Of a DNA stretch of 64,000 nt, positions 1 to 8,049 are shown piece by piece; the first letter of the stretch is position 1, and each line of letters begins with the position of its first letter. The translations under genes were made by a program, and so were the position numbers. A model generated the notes under the pieces. That model saw nothing but the letters and a program-made list of their open reading frames with translations, made no database searches and was not told where the DNA came from. The stretch spans positions 62,001 through 126,000 of the forward strand of contig NZ_NFHZ01000004.1 in assembly GCF_002161555.1 (NCBI RefSeq), read 5' to 3'. Source of the DNA: Barnesiella sp. An55. GTDB taxonomy: Bacteria > Bacteroidota > Bacteroidia > Bacteroidales > Barnesiellaceae.

Positions 1-417
1 GAATCCGATGGTAATTGAACTGGCAATGACCGACGTGTACATGTTGTGCGGTTTCAGTCGGCTCTTCTTCTGCGAGATGGCATAGAGTATGCGGGTAACA
101 CCGTGGCTGATGTCGTCCTTGACGATATAGCGCACATAGAGCCCCGCCAGCAGAATACCGATGATGGGGTAGATGAGGTACAGGTAGTTGGCCCCGTTGG
201 CATCGAAGTGCGAGGTGAGCAGATTCTGGATGAGGTGAATGAGAAACTTCAGAATCAAGGCTGCCGCCGCCGTGCAGATACCGATGATGAAACTCAGGAA
301 CAGCACGAAGTTGTGCTCGTTGATATGCTTCTCCCGCCACAGCAGCAGGCGCATCAACCAGTCGTTGCGTTTCTCTTGCGGGGTATCGTCTATTTCAATA
401 TCTTCGTCTTCTATCAT
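1..417 (-). CDS. ClC-family chloride channel/transporter, N-terminal part (cut by window edge)
   Basis: This is the first 139 codons of a protein that continues beyond the left edge. The visible part has an acidic N-terminus (MIEDEDIEIDD), a basic amphipathic stretch and then two hydrophobic helices (around residues 34-58 and 73-91). The last residues read ASSITIGF, which in ClC proteins leads into the first conserved Gly-rich anion-selectivity loop, so the cut falls just before it. ClC proteins move chloride through the inner membrane as channels or Cl-/H+ antiporters. The gene starts 12 nt after the sugar transferase stop and is probably the third gene of the tsaC operon. Whether a C-terminal CBS pair is present cannot be seen. 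Confidence 0.8.
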   Translation of the reverse strand, partial: MIEDEDIEIDDTPQEKRNDWLMRLLLWREKHINEHNFVLFLSFIIGICTAAAALILKFLIHLIQNLLTSHFDANGANYLYLIYPIIGILLAGLYVRYIVKDDISHGVTRILYAISQKKSRLKPHNMYTSVIASSITIGF

Positions 418-429
418 ATCGTTTTTCTA

Positions 430-1842
430 TTATACTCCTTTCCCGGTGATCACGGTGCGTATCGTGTAGATGATAATCTTGAGATCGACCAGCAGGGACA
501 TATTTTCCAAATAAAGAATATCATATTTCAGCCGGGCAATCATCTCGTCGATGTTGCGGGCATAACCATATTTCACCATACCCCACGATGTGATACCCGG
601 GCGTATCTGGTGCAGCAGCACATAATAGGGCACCCGTTCCACGATCTGGCGGATAAAGTATTCGCGTTCGGGCCGCGGCCCCACGAGCGACATGTCGCCC
701 TTGAGCACATTCCAGAACTGAGGCAGCTCGTCCAGCCGGTATTTGCGCAACACCCGGCCGATGTGGGTAACGCGCTGGTCGTTCTCCTCCGAGAGCAGCG
801 GAGTCCCCGACTCGGCATCCGACTTCATCGTCCTGAACTTGTAAATCTTGAACGGGCGATGCCGATACCCGATGCGCTCCTGCTGGTAGAATACCGGCCC
901 GCTCGAGTCGCGTTTGATAAGAATCGCCAGCACGACAAACAGTGGCGAGAGCACAATCAGGGCAATCGACGAAATCAGAACGTCGAATACCCGTTTCATG
1001 TTTTTACCCCCTTCAGAGATGGCGCAGTTGCTCATATCGACGAGAGGGGCCCCGTAGATATTGGTCAGCTTCACCCGCGACGAGATGATACTGAACTCGT
1101 CGGTCCCCAACTTGATGGGCAGGTTGAGCGGATACAGCGTGTTGATGAGGCGGTGCAATTCCACCAGATTATCCTCTTCGGGAGCCACGATCAGTTCCTG
1201 GACCTTCATCTCCCGGCACAGGCGGGGCAACTCCTCCAGGGGGTATGTGCGGTCGGCCACCTCACACGCCGGTGTCTCGTGGTTCACCCTGATAAACCCC
1301 ACAATGTGGTATCCCAGAGCCTGGCGGGGCTCCTCGAGTTCGTGCATCTGCTTCACCGCTTTGGCACCACACCCGATGATAAAGGTGTTGAATTGCCATT
1401 TGCCCCGGTGGATAAGAGTGGTGGCGTTGGCTGTGATGGTAGCCCTCACGCTATACACACATACGAACTGCAACCCATAGAGCAACAGCAGCAGCTCATA
1501 GTTGTCGATTCTGATGCGCAGCACATCGTTGATGAGTGCAATAAAAAAGATGAGCAGCGTATTCACCAGCACCGACCCCATGGTTTGTACCAGCTCCTGG
1601 ATGCGCGACTTGAAAAACGGCTGGTTGTAGTAGCCCGACAGATAGAAAACTCCCATCATCAGCAGCGGGAAGATAATCTGCCCTTCGATTACTCGCGACG
1701 AGAGCAGATACACCTTCAGCGACCCGCCGGCCTGGATGCCGGGGAAATGAAACCGCACGATATTGAACAAGAACCAAGCCACATTCGAGGCCAGGTAATC
1801 GCCCAACACATATCGCCTTGTCTGTCGCTTCTTGTTAATCAC
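430..1842 (-). CDS. Undecaprenyl-phosphate glycosyl-1-phosphate transferase (WcaJ/EPS sugar transferase family)
   Basis: The 470-residue protein has the two-part build of WcaJ-type initiating transferases: four or five N-terminal membrane helices, a central CoA-binding-like domain, and a C-terminal bacterial sugar-transferase domain starting near residue 285 (MKRVFDVLISS). The transferase domain carries the KFRTM, LDELPQ and DMSLVGPRP motifs. The family transfers a hexose-1-phosphate from a nucleotide sugar to undecaprenyl phosphate at the inner membrane, starting a repeat unit of capsule or exopolysaccharide. The start is GTG and overlaps the tsaC stop by four bases (GTGA), which implies translational coupling. 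No other capsule genes are visible here, so the sugar and the final polymer are unknown. Confidence 0.9.
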   Translation of the reverse strand: MINKKRQTRRYVLGDYLASNVAWFLFNIVRFHFPGIQAGGSLKVYLLSSRVIEGQIIFPLLMMGVFYLSGYYNQPFFKSRIQELVQTMGSVLVNTLLIFFIALINDVLRIRIDNYELLLLLYGLQFVCVYSVRATITANATTLIHRGKWQFNTFIIGCGAKAVKQMHELEEPRQALGYHIVGFIRVNHETPACEVADRTYPLEELPRLCREMKVQELIVAPEEDNLVELHRLINTLYPLNLPIKLGTDEFSIISSRVKLTNIYGAPLVDMSNCAISEGGKNMKRVFDVLISSIALIVLSPLFVVLAILIKRDSSGPVFYQQERIGYRHRPFKIYKFRTMKSDAESGTPLLSEENDQRVTHIGRVLRKYRLDELPQFWNVLKGDMSLVGPRPEREYFIRQIVERVPYYVLLHQIRPGITSWGMVKYGYARNIDEMIARLKYDILYLENMSLLVDLKIIIYTIRTVITGKGV

Positions 1843-2408
1843 TCACGTATAATCTTGATGGAACCGTCGGCCTCGATTTTGATGATGCTCGAGGGTACCG
1901 ACTCTTTTGCTTCGTCGCGGCGAGCCTCCACAATATAATCGACCGCGTTTTTAATCTCGTCCGAAATCTCCGAAAAGTTATGCGGCGAAGGCTGCCCGCT
2001 GATATTGGCCGATGTCGATACAATCGCTTTTTTGAACCGGCGGCACAACTCTTGCGAAAAGGTCTCGTGAGTGATGCGTATGGCAATACTCCCGTCCTCG
2101 GCCAGCAGATTGTGGGCCAGGTTGCGGGCTCCCGGATAGATAATCGTGAGCGGTTTCACCGCCACGTCGAGCAGTTGCCACGCCGTCTCGGGCACCTCGC
2201 TCACATAGTATTCCACCTTCGGCTCGCTGTCGGTAAGCACGATAAGCGCCTTGCTGTCGGCCCGCTGCTTGATTTCATACACCCGTTTCACCGCCTCGGC
2301 ATTAGTCGCATCGCAGCCGATGCCCCAAATCGTGTCGGTCGGGTACAAAATCACACCGCCGCGTTCCATTACCTCGCAAGCCTGCTTGATATCTTCGCTG
2401 ATTCCCAT
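1839..2408 (-). CDS. tsaC: L-threonylcarbamoyladenylate synthase (Sua5/YrdC/YwlC family)
   Basis: The protein is 189 aa, the length of the short TsaC form without the C-terminal Sua5 domain. The YrdC signature is present: YPTDTIWGIGCDA near residue 22, the KxR-type segment EIKQRADSKAL, and STSANISGQPS near residue 132. The enzyme makes threonylcarbamoyl-AMP from threonine, bicarbonate and ATP in the cytoplasm, the first step of t6A37 modification of ANN-decoding tRNAs. It is first in an operon with the sugar transferase (4-nt overlap) and the ClC gene, a combination with no obvious functional logic. A promoter-like -7 box lies about 100 nt upstream inside a repeat. Confidence 0.93.
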   Translation of the reverse strand: MGISEDIKQACEVMERGGVILYPTDTIWGIGCDATNAEAVKRVYEIKQRADSKALIVLTDSEPKVEYYVSEVPETAWQLLDVAVKPLTIIYPGARNLAHNLLAEDGSIAIRITHETFSQELCRRFKKAIVSTSANISGQPSPHNFSEISDEIKNAVDYIVEARRDEAKESVPSSIIKIEADGSIKIIRE

Positions 2409-2506
2409 TGTAAATCCTCTTAATTAATACGATAATACGTTATATATCATGACGTCGGATAGGCGTTGAGGCCGCTTGCTGCCCCCCTTCGCCTTTTCGC
2501 AGTTGT

Positions 2507-2720
2507 ACAAAGATAGTAAAAGGTGAGCGCAGAGAGAAACCGAAAACACAGTTTTCGAAGTTTATCTATGCCGAACCGCTATCTATCTTCTACAAAGATA
2601 GCAAAAGGAGAGCGCAGAGAGAAACCGGAAACGCAGTTTTCAAGTTTGACAAGGCCAAGCCGATATCTATCTTCGTGGCGTAAAGATAGCAAAAGGTGAG
2701 AGCAGAAAAACAAGTTTACT
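2507..2720. repeat. Three tandem copies of a ~85-88 bp intergenic repeat
   Basis: Three units start near 2507, 2592 and 2681. Units 1 and 2 share ACAAAGATAG, then AAAAGG, GAGCGCAGAGAGAAACCG and CAGTTTTC, and end with CTATCTATCTTC or GATATCTATCTTC. Unit 3 is shorter and decayed (TAAAGATAGCAAAAGGTGAG then AGCAGAAA). The spacing is 85 and 88 bp. Each unit starts with a (C/T)AAAGATA block that on the minus strand forms a TATCTTTG-like -7 box. No protein or RNA gene fits here. The rest of the 2409-2932 gap holds nothing else except the terminator at 2837-2874. Confidence 0.8.
2508..2515 (-). promoter_or_regulatory. Putative -7 promoter box for the tsaC operon
   Basis: On the minus strand this reads TATCTTTG, a perfect match to the Bacteroidetes TAnnTTTG -7 element. 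It is 100 nt upstream of the tsaC start. No convincing -33 TTG is visible. A second copy of the same octamer lies at 2593-2600 in the next repeat unit, so tandem promoters are possible. Confidence 0.4.
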
Positions 2721-2836
2721 CGAATTTTTTTCGAGCCGCCTCCTCTCTTGAGCGTGTCACGCCGCAGGTCGGGGGTGCCCTCCGACTCCAAACCGTAAAC
2801 GGTGCAACCAATCATCGGCCGGCATGCCACGGCAAG

Positions 2837-2874
2837 AAAAAACGACATCCCGGCGGTGAGGACGGAATGTCGTT
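2837..2874 (-). terminator. Rho-independent terminator after the BspA-like fragment
   Basis: Read on the minus strand: a stem AACGACAT/ATGTCGTT extended by CCG/CGG across one mismatch, a loop of about 10 nt, then a T-rich run. It lies about 60 nt downstream of the stop of the BspA-like fragment. Confidence 0.7.
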
Positions 2875-2932
2875 CAGACTATGGAGGAGAGTCCGATTCC
2901 CGGCTTCGGGGATGCGGCACTCTTGTTCGGGA

Positions 2933-3538
2933 TTAAAGAACAACCTTGCGGGTGGCGGTCGGAGTCTTGAGGATGTAGATGCCTCGCGACGGCAATTCGA
3001 TCTCGGTGGCATTGCCCGTGTAAATCAAAACGCCCTGCATGTTATAGACGTTAAGGTCGGCACCGCTCGGATTGTAAAGCAAGCCGTTGGCAGCGTAGCA
3101 GCCTGAGTTATCCTTTTGGGGCGAGATAATGCCAGACGGGTCGTTGTCATACAATCGGAATTCGCTCCAGTAGGCATCGGCCTTATAGGCTTCGAGGCTG
3201 CCTTCAGGAACATAAACGGGAATAGAGCGATCTACCTCGTAGAAAGTTTTCGCCTCTATGGTCGGAGGAATGGCAGCGTTCACGATGATGCGTTTCAAAT
3301 TGGAGCAGGCAGCGAAGCCGTTGTCGCCGATAGTCTGAAGAGACGACGGCAAGACAAGCTCTTCCAGATGCGAGCAACCGTAGAATGCGGCCCAACCTAC
3401 TTTGGTAACGCTGGAAGGAATGGAGACAGAGGTAATTCCGGAACAATTATAAAAAACCATCTCGTTAATGCCTGTTACTGTGTAGGTATATTCTCCATAG
3501 GAGACAAGTCTGTGACAAGTATGGGAGTGGGGGAATAT
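2933..3538 (-). pseudogene. C-terminal fragment of a BspA-like leucine-rich-repeat surface protein
   Basis: The frame encodes the end of a BspA/LRR_5 protein. It reads GEYTYTVTGINEMVFYNC, then SGITSVSIPSSVTKVG and LEELVLPSSLQTIG, the 22-24-residue BspA repeat pattern, then a short linker and a C-terminal domain ending GIYILKTPTATRKVVL that resembles sorting-type (T9SS-A-like) tails. The frame is open up to an upstream TGA at 3539-3541, but codons above the internal ATG (3460) already encode repeat sequence and contain no start codon. The N-terminus, the signal peptide and most repeats are missing. BspA-like proteins are exported adhesins or binding proteins. I read this as a truncated gene remnant; a sequencing frameshift near 3500-3540 is the alternative. 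Confidence 0.65.
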
Positions 3539-3575
3539 TCATGGATAAAATAGCGTTTATGATTGATAAATTCCG

Positions 3576-3583
3576 TAACTTTG
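3576..3583 (+). promoter_or_regulatory. Putative -7 box upstream of the transglutaminase-like gene
   Basis: TAACTTTG matches TAnnTTTG. A T-rich patch at 3556-3558 is at the right distance for a weak -33. The predicted transcript would have a leader of about 125 nt before the ATG at 3718. A small hairpin (CGAGG/CCTCG) follows at 3585-3597. Confidence 0.4.
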
Positions 3584-3717
3584 TCGAGGCCTCCTCGATG
3601 AGGAAGATGCCGTTCGACCCTGTGTGACGATATCCGGTTGCCGGGGGGAGGGCGGTTTGAGCGCATGAATTTACAGATTTTTGTGCCGGTAAAAGGGGTA
3701 CTGAAAAACAAGAAACG

Positions 3718-5241
3718 ATGAAAACGAAAAAACAAGTGGTGGCAGCCGCCCTGTGTGTGGTTGCCTTGTCGGGCGGAAGTGTATTTGCCCAAAGTATGGC
3801 CGAGGATATGGCTCGATTCCGTCAGCAACAGTTGGCCGATATGAGAAAGTTTGCCAAAAACCGTTTGACCGATATGGTCAGCTATCGTGACTCGGTCAAT
3901 GCCCAGTATGTCGATTTCCTGAAAAAGAGATGGGAGAACTTCAAGCTGCTCAAGCAGGGACGCAGTTTTACCCCCATGCCCGAGCCGCCGGTGTATGACC
4001 CGCGCGACAGTGTGCCGGCCGACGATGTATCGATACCGGTTGTCGAGTTGCAACCTCTGCCGCAGAGCAAGCCCGAGCCTGTAATCGTCGAACCCGATCT
4101 CCCCAAACCCAATATCGAGCCGGTACCCGTGGAGGTGAAAAAAAGAATGTCGGCCGACTTCTTCGGTACACGGGTGCAGGTAGCTGTGGCCGGTGGTCGT
4201 TGCAGCCGGATGACCGGTGTGTCTGAAGCCGAGGTGGCAGCCTATTGGAAAGCCCTGTCGGCCATGCCCGTCTCGACCTGGATAGCCGATGCCCAGCGCC
4301 TCGCCCAGGAGTTGCGCCTCGACGACTGGGGAACCTTCCAGCTGATGGGTACGCTCTTCAACGCCTATCTGCCGGGAGGAACCGAAAACGAGCTCGTCGT
4401 TTTCCGCACCTTCATGCTCAACCAGTTGGGCTACAAGGCCAAGATAGGCCGCTCGCAATCCGAACTGTTTGTGCTGCTGGCCACCACATCGCCTTTGCAG
4501 AACACATCCTATTTCACAATCACCGAGCGGGGTGGCCACACGCAATACTTTGTAATCAATCCGCACCATCGCAACCTCACCCAGGTGCAGACTTGTGCCG
4601 GCGAATATGGCGACGGAGGTCGGGCCATGAACCTTGCGGTGGTTTCGCTCCCCGAGCTGGCCAACGATATCGAGTCCACAGAGCTGACCTTCGAGAATCG
4701 CACCTATACCATCGACTGCAACCGCAACCGGGTGCGCTATTGTGAGACCTATCCCTATGTCGATTTCTCGGTCTATGCCAACGCTCCCATCGACAAGCCC
4801 ACCTTCGACTGCCTGCGGGAGGAGCTCTTGCCGCAGATTACCGGGAAGTCGCAGAAAGAGGCCGCCAATTTCCTGTTGCACTGGGTGCAGAGTTCGTTTC
4901 GCTACAAGACCGATCCCGACCAGTATGGATATGAGAAATGGAACTTTGTCGAGGAGACCATCGTCTCGGACTACTGCGATTGCGACGACCGGGCCGTATT
5001 GTATGCTCAGCTGGTAAAAAATCTGCTGGGGATGAAAGTGGTGCTCATCTATTACCCGGGAGTGCATTTGGCTACGGCTGTACATTTTGATAATGACCAG
5101 GTTAAGGGCACCCATGTGAACGTGGGCAACGAGAAGTATTTCGTGTGCGACCCCACCTATGTAGGGGCCGATGTGGGCATGGCCATGCCCGACTTGCGCA
5201 ATACGAAAGTCGAGATTATCACGCTGCAGGATGTCCGGTAA
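3718..5241 (+). CDS. Secreted transglutaminase-like protein
   Basis: The 507-residue protein starts with a clear signal peptide (MKTKKQVVAAALCVVALSG, cleavage after VFAQ). A charged helical segment (residues 26-80) and a proline-rich linker (80-140, many PxP and EP steps) follow. The C-terminal third looks like a papain-fold transglutaminase core: Cys in SDYCDCDDRA (near 420), His in GVHLATAVHF (near 448) and Asp in VCDPTYVGAD (near 481), the usual Cys-His-Asp order and spacing. The protein is probably periplasmic or surface-located and may act as a protease or amidase rather than a crosslinker. The middle region is not recognised. It seems to be monocistronic, with a 176-nt gap before the patatin gene. 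Confidence 0.6.
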   Translation: MKTKKQVVAAALCVVALSGGSVFAQSMAEDMARFRQQQLADMRKFAKNRLTDMVSYRDSVNAQYVDFLKKRWENFKLLKQGRSFTPMPEPPVYDPRDSVPADDVSIPVVELQPLPQSKPEPVIVEPDLPKPNIEPVPVEVKKRMSADFFGTRVQVAVAGGRCSRMTGVSEAEVAAYWKALSAMPVSTWIADAQRLAQELRLDDWGTFQLMGTLFNAYLPGGTENELVVFRTFMLNQLGYKAKIGRSQSELFVLLATTSPLQNTSYFTITERGGHTQYFVINPHHRNLTQVQTCAGEYGDGGRAMNLAVVSLPELANDIESTELTFENRTYTIDCNRNRVRYCETYPYVDFSVYANAPIDKPTFDCLREELLPQITGKSQKEAANFLLHWVQSSFRYKTDPDQYGYEKWNFVEETIVSDYCDCDDRAVLYAQLVKNLLGMKVVLIYYPGVHLATAVHFDNDQVKGTHVNVGNEKYFVCDPTYVGADVGMAMPDLRNTKVEIITLQDVR

Positions 5242-5362
5242 TATACTGGTAAGAGCGAAAATATTTGCGCCGACGGGAAGCCTGGCCTGGCAGCTCGCCG
5301 GCGCAAACCGTATTACCGGGGTAATCGAATGAGCCTTCGGGAGTTGGACGATGGCAACGATA

Positions 5363-5394
5363 TTTTGTACGCTCCCCGAAAAGTCGTATCTTCG
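5363..5394 (+). promoter_or_regulatory. Promoter of the patatin-amylase pair
   Basis: TTTTG (5363-5367) and TATCTTCG (5387-5394) are separated by 19 nt, the expected spacing for Bacteroidetes -33 and -7 elements. The -7 box deviates at one T. The first ATG is 23 nt further on. A GC-rich inverted repeat (TTGCGCCG at 5265-5272 with CGGCGCAA at 5299-5306) lies upstream and has no clear T tract. Confidence 0.6.
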
Positions 5395-5417
5395 CAGAGA
5401 AAACAGAGCGGAATAAA

Positions 5418-6233
5418 ATGGCAGCAACAAAAGCAGATTTACCGGTAGCGATTCGCCCGTATCGACTGGGGCTCACGCTGAGTGGCGGAGGCGCCAAAGG
5501 GTTTGCCCACGTGGGCGTGTTGAAGGCGTTGGAAGAGTTGGGTATCCGACCCGATATCATCTCGGGCACCAGTGCCGGAGCCGTGATAGCCGTGCTTTAT
5601 GCCGACGGCTATTCGCCCGACGAGATTCTCGACCTCTTCTCGGGCCTGTCGTTCAACGATCTGGCCGAGATTACACTGCCCCGGGCCGGCTTCTTCAAGA
5701 TAGACCGTTTCAAACACTTTCTGCTGAAGTCGCTGCGGGCCCAAAACATCGAAGACCTTTCCATACCGGTAGTGGTCACGGCTACCGATCTCGACCACGG
5801 CACCTGTGTGGTGTGGCGTTCGGGAGCCATTGCCGAGCGGGTCACCGCCTCGTGCAGTATTCCCATCATATTCCCGCCGGTACTCATCGACGGCACCCAC
5901 TATGTCGATGGCGGCGTGCTGCGCAATCTGCCCGTATTCCCCATACGCAACGAGTGCGACACGGTAATCGGCATCAATGTGAGTCCGCTGGTCAACAAGC
6001 GCTACAAGCAGTCGATTGTCGATATTGCCGCCCGCTCCTACAGCTTCATGTCCAAGAGCAACGTGACCGAGGATATGAAGATGTGCGACCTCTTCATTGC
6101 CATGAAAGAGGCGGCGCGCTATGCCGTCTTCGACATACACGCCCTGCGCGACATTGCCAACGTGGGGTACCAGCAGACCCTCAAACTCTTCACCGGCAAG
6201 CGGGCCTCTCGCATAAACGAATTGAACAAATAG
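5418..6233 (+). CDS. Patatin-like phospholipase (RssA-like, cytosolic)
   Basis: The 271-residue protein is a bare patatin domain. It has an oxyanion loop LSGGGAKGFAHVG (residues 21-33), the nucleophile elbow GTSAG (Ser52) and the catalytic Asp in VDGGVLRN (Asp164), so the Ser-Asp dyad is complete. There is no signal peptide, so it is expected in the cytosol, hydrolysing acyl esters of phospholipids. The amylase gene begins 16 nt later and the two probably share the promoter at 5363-5394. A second, very different patatin protein with an outer-membrane barrel is encoded at 57601-59889. Confidence 0.88.
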   Translation: MAATKADLPVAIRPYRLGLTLSGGGAKGFAHVGVLKALEELGIRPDIISGTSAGAVIAVLYADGYSPDEILDLFSGLSFNDLAEITLPRAGFFKIDRFKHFLLKSLRAQNIEDLSIPVVVTATDLDHGTCVVWRSGAIAERVTASCSIPIIFPPVLIDGTHYVDGGVLRNLPVFPIRNECDTVIGINVSPLVNKRYKQSIVDIAARSYSFMSKSNVTEDMKMCDLFIAMKEAARYAVFDIHALRDIANVGYQQTLKLFTGKRASRINELNK

Positions 6234-6249
6234 ACGAATTTCACACGAT

Positions 6250-7995
6250 ATGACCAACGAAAAAATAATCATCTACCAAGTCCTTCCCCGTCTCTTCTCA
6301 AACACTTGCGACAACTGTGTGCCCAACGGTACCTGCGAGCGCAACGGCTCGGGGAAACTGAACGACTTCACCCCCAAGGTTTTGCAGGAAATCAAGAAAC
6401 TCGGGGCCAACTACATCTGGTACACCGGTGTTATCGAGCATGCGACCAAGACCGATTACTCCCGCTATGGCATCCGGCCCGATAACCGCTATGTGGTCAA
6501 AGGCGAGGCCGGGTCGCCCTATGCCATTAAGGACTATTACGACATCGACCCCGACCTGGCCGAGAATCCCCTCGAGCGCATGCAGGAGTTCGAGGCCCTT
6601 GTGGCCCGCACCCATGCGGCCGGCCTGAAGGTGGTGCTCGACTTTGTCCCCAACCATGTGGCCCGTCAGTACCACTCCGATGCCGCCCCTCAGGGAGTCG
6701 AGGATTTGGGAGCCCACGACAATAAAGAGATGCACTTCTCGCCCTCCAACAACTTCTACTACATACCCCGGCAGGCCTTTACCCCGCAGTTCTATATCGG
6801 CGAGGGCAACGACCGTTACTTCGAGTATCCGGCCAAGGCAACCGGCAACGACTGCTTCGGGGCCTTCCCCAGTGAGAACGACTGGTACGAGACGGTGAAA
6901 CTCAACTATGGCGTCGATTACATGGGCGGCCATCGCCACTGTTTCGACCCCATCCCCGACACCTGGCACAAGATGCTCGATATCCTCCTCTTCTGGTGTG
7001 GCAAGGGCATCGACGCCTTCCGTTGCGACATGGCCCACATGGTGCCCGTCGAGTTTTGGGGATGGGCCATCGCTCGGGTCAAGGAGAGTTACCCCGAGGT
7101 GCTGTTTATTGCCGAGATTTATGACCAGGCCCTGTATAGGCTCTACATCGAGAAAGGCAAGTTCGACTACCTCTACGACAAGGTAGGACTCTATGACAAA
7201 CTGCGGGGTGTGCTGTGCCATCAGGTATCGGCCGCACAGCTCACCTATTGCTGGCAGGCTGTCGATGGGATAGGGGGGCACATGCTCAACTTCCTCGAGA
7301 ATCACGACGAACAGCGTTTCGCTTCGCCCTTTTTCGCCGGCGATGCCGCCAAGGCCATCCCGGCCCTGGTTGTAGCCACGATGATGAATACCGGCCCCAT
7401 GATGATCTACTTCGGGCAAGAGTTGGGCGAGCGGGGCGATGATGCCGAGGGCTTCAGTGGGCACGACGGCCGCACCACCATCTTCGACTACTGGAGTGTA
7501 CCCACCGTGCGGCAGTGGTACGACGGAGGCCGATGCTCGGTAGCCCGCCTCACCACCCCGCAGAAACGGTTGCGCAACCTCTACAAGACGATACTCAACA
7601 TAGGGCGTCGCGAAAAAGCCATCGGTCAGGGCAGCTTTTTCGACCTCATGTATGTCAACGGCGAGAATCCCCGGTTCAATCCCCACCGTCACTACGCCTT
7701 CCTGCGCAAGTATGGCCACGAGCTGCTGCTTGTCGCCGTCAACTTCGATTCCTGTCCCGCCGAGGTCGCCATCAATCTGCCCGACCACGCCTTCGAAACG
7801 ATGAAAATCGAAGCCGGACAATATGAGGCAACCGAGCTTATCGGTGGCGAGAAAGCCTCCAAAACCGTTGCCCCCGATGCCCCCTTTGTCTGCACCCTTC
7901 CCGCCAGTGGTGCCGTGGTGTGGAAAGTGGAATTAAAAAATTTTTCCCAACGAAACATAGAAAAAATGAAAAAGGACAAGAAAATTTCGAAATAG
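6250..7995 (+). CDS. GH13 alpha-amylase family enzyme, cytosolic
   Basis: The 581-residue protein has the four GH13 signatures: DFVPNH (region I), GIDAFRCDMAH with nucleophile Asp260 (region II), FIAEIYD with acid/base Glu289 (region III) and FLENHDE with Asp353 (region IV). An all-beta C-terminal domain follows from about residue 480. There is no signal peptide, so it should act on intracellular glycogen or imported malto-oligosaccharides. Cysteines at the N-terminus (CDNCVPNGTC) are unusual and may form a small local structure. It follows the patatin gene by 16 nt. The precise subfamily (amylase, maltogenic or branching-related) cannot be told from motifs alone. Confidence 0.88.
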   Translation: MTNEKIIIYQVLPRLFSNTCDNCVPNGTCERNGSGKLNDFTPKVLQEIKKLGANYIWYTGVIEHATKTDYSRYGIRPDNRYVVKGEAGSPYAIKDYYDIDPDLAENPLERMQEFEALVARTHAAGLKVVLDFVPNHVARQYHSDAAPQGVEDLGAHDNKEMHFSPSNNFYYIPRQAFTPQFYIGEGNDRYFEYPAKATGNDCFGAFPSENDWYETVKLNYGVDYMGGHRHCFDPIPDTWHKMLDILLFWCGKGIDAFRCDMAHMVPVEFWGWAIARVKESYPEVLFIAEIYDQALYRLYIEKGKFDYLYDKVGLYDKLRGVLCHQVSAAQLTYCWQAVDGIGGHMLNFLENHDEQRFASPFFAGDAAKAIPALVVATMMNTGPMMIYFGQELGERGDDAEGFSGHDGRTTIFDYWSVPTVRQWYDGGRCSVARLTTPQKRLRNLYKTILNIGRREKAIGQGSFFDLMYVNGENPRFNPHRHYAFLRKYGHELLLVAVNFDSCPAEVAINLPDHAFETMKIEAGQYEATELIGGEKASKTVAPDAPFVCTLPASGAVVWKVELKNFSQRNIEKMKKDKKISK

Positions 7996-8001
7996 AAATT
8001 G

Positions 8002-8009
8002 TACCTTTG
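8002..8009 (+). promoter_or_regulatory. -7 box of prs
   Basis: TACCTTTG matches TAnnTTTG and lies 40 nt before the ATG at 8050. It falls inside the 5' part of a longer open frame that begins at 7999, which argues against the longer start. Confidence 0.6.
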
Positions 8010-8049
8010 TCCCACAAATAATAACCTCTGTTTTTACATACCAAAAATC

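Noticed and set aside
46-1938. A 630-codon plus-strand frame over the sugar transferase
   Set aside because: Shadow of the transferase and tsaC genes; no recognisable protein features.
5265-5306. GC-rich inverted repeat TTGCGCCG/CGGCGCAA as terminator of the transglutaminase-like gene
   Set aside because: There is no T tract on either side, so it is not called as a terminator.
3475-5430. A 651-codon minus-strand frame over the transglutaminase-like gene, which might have extended the BspA-like fragment
   Set aside because: It is in a different frame from the LRR sequence and mirrors the plus-strand gene; its end shows no LRR pattern.
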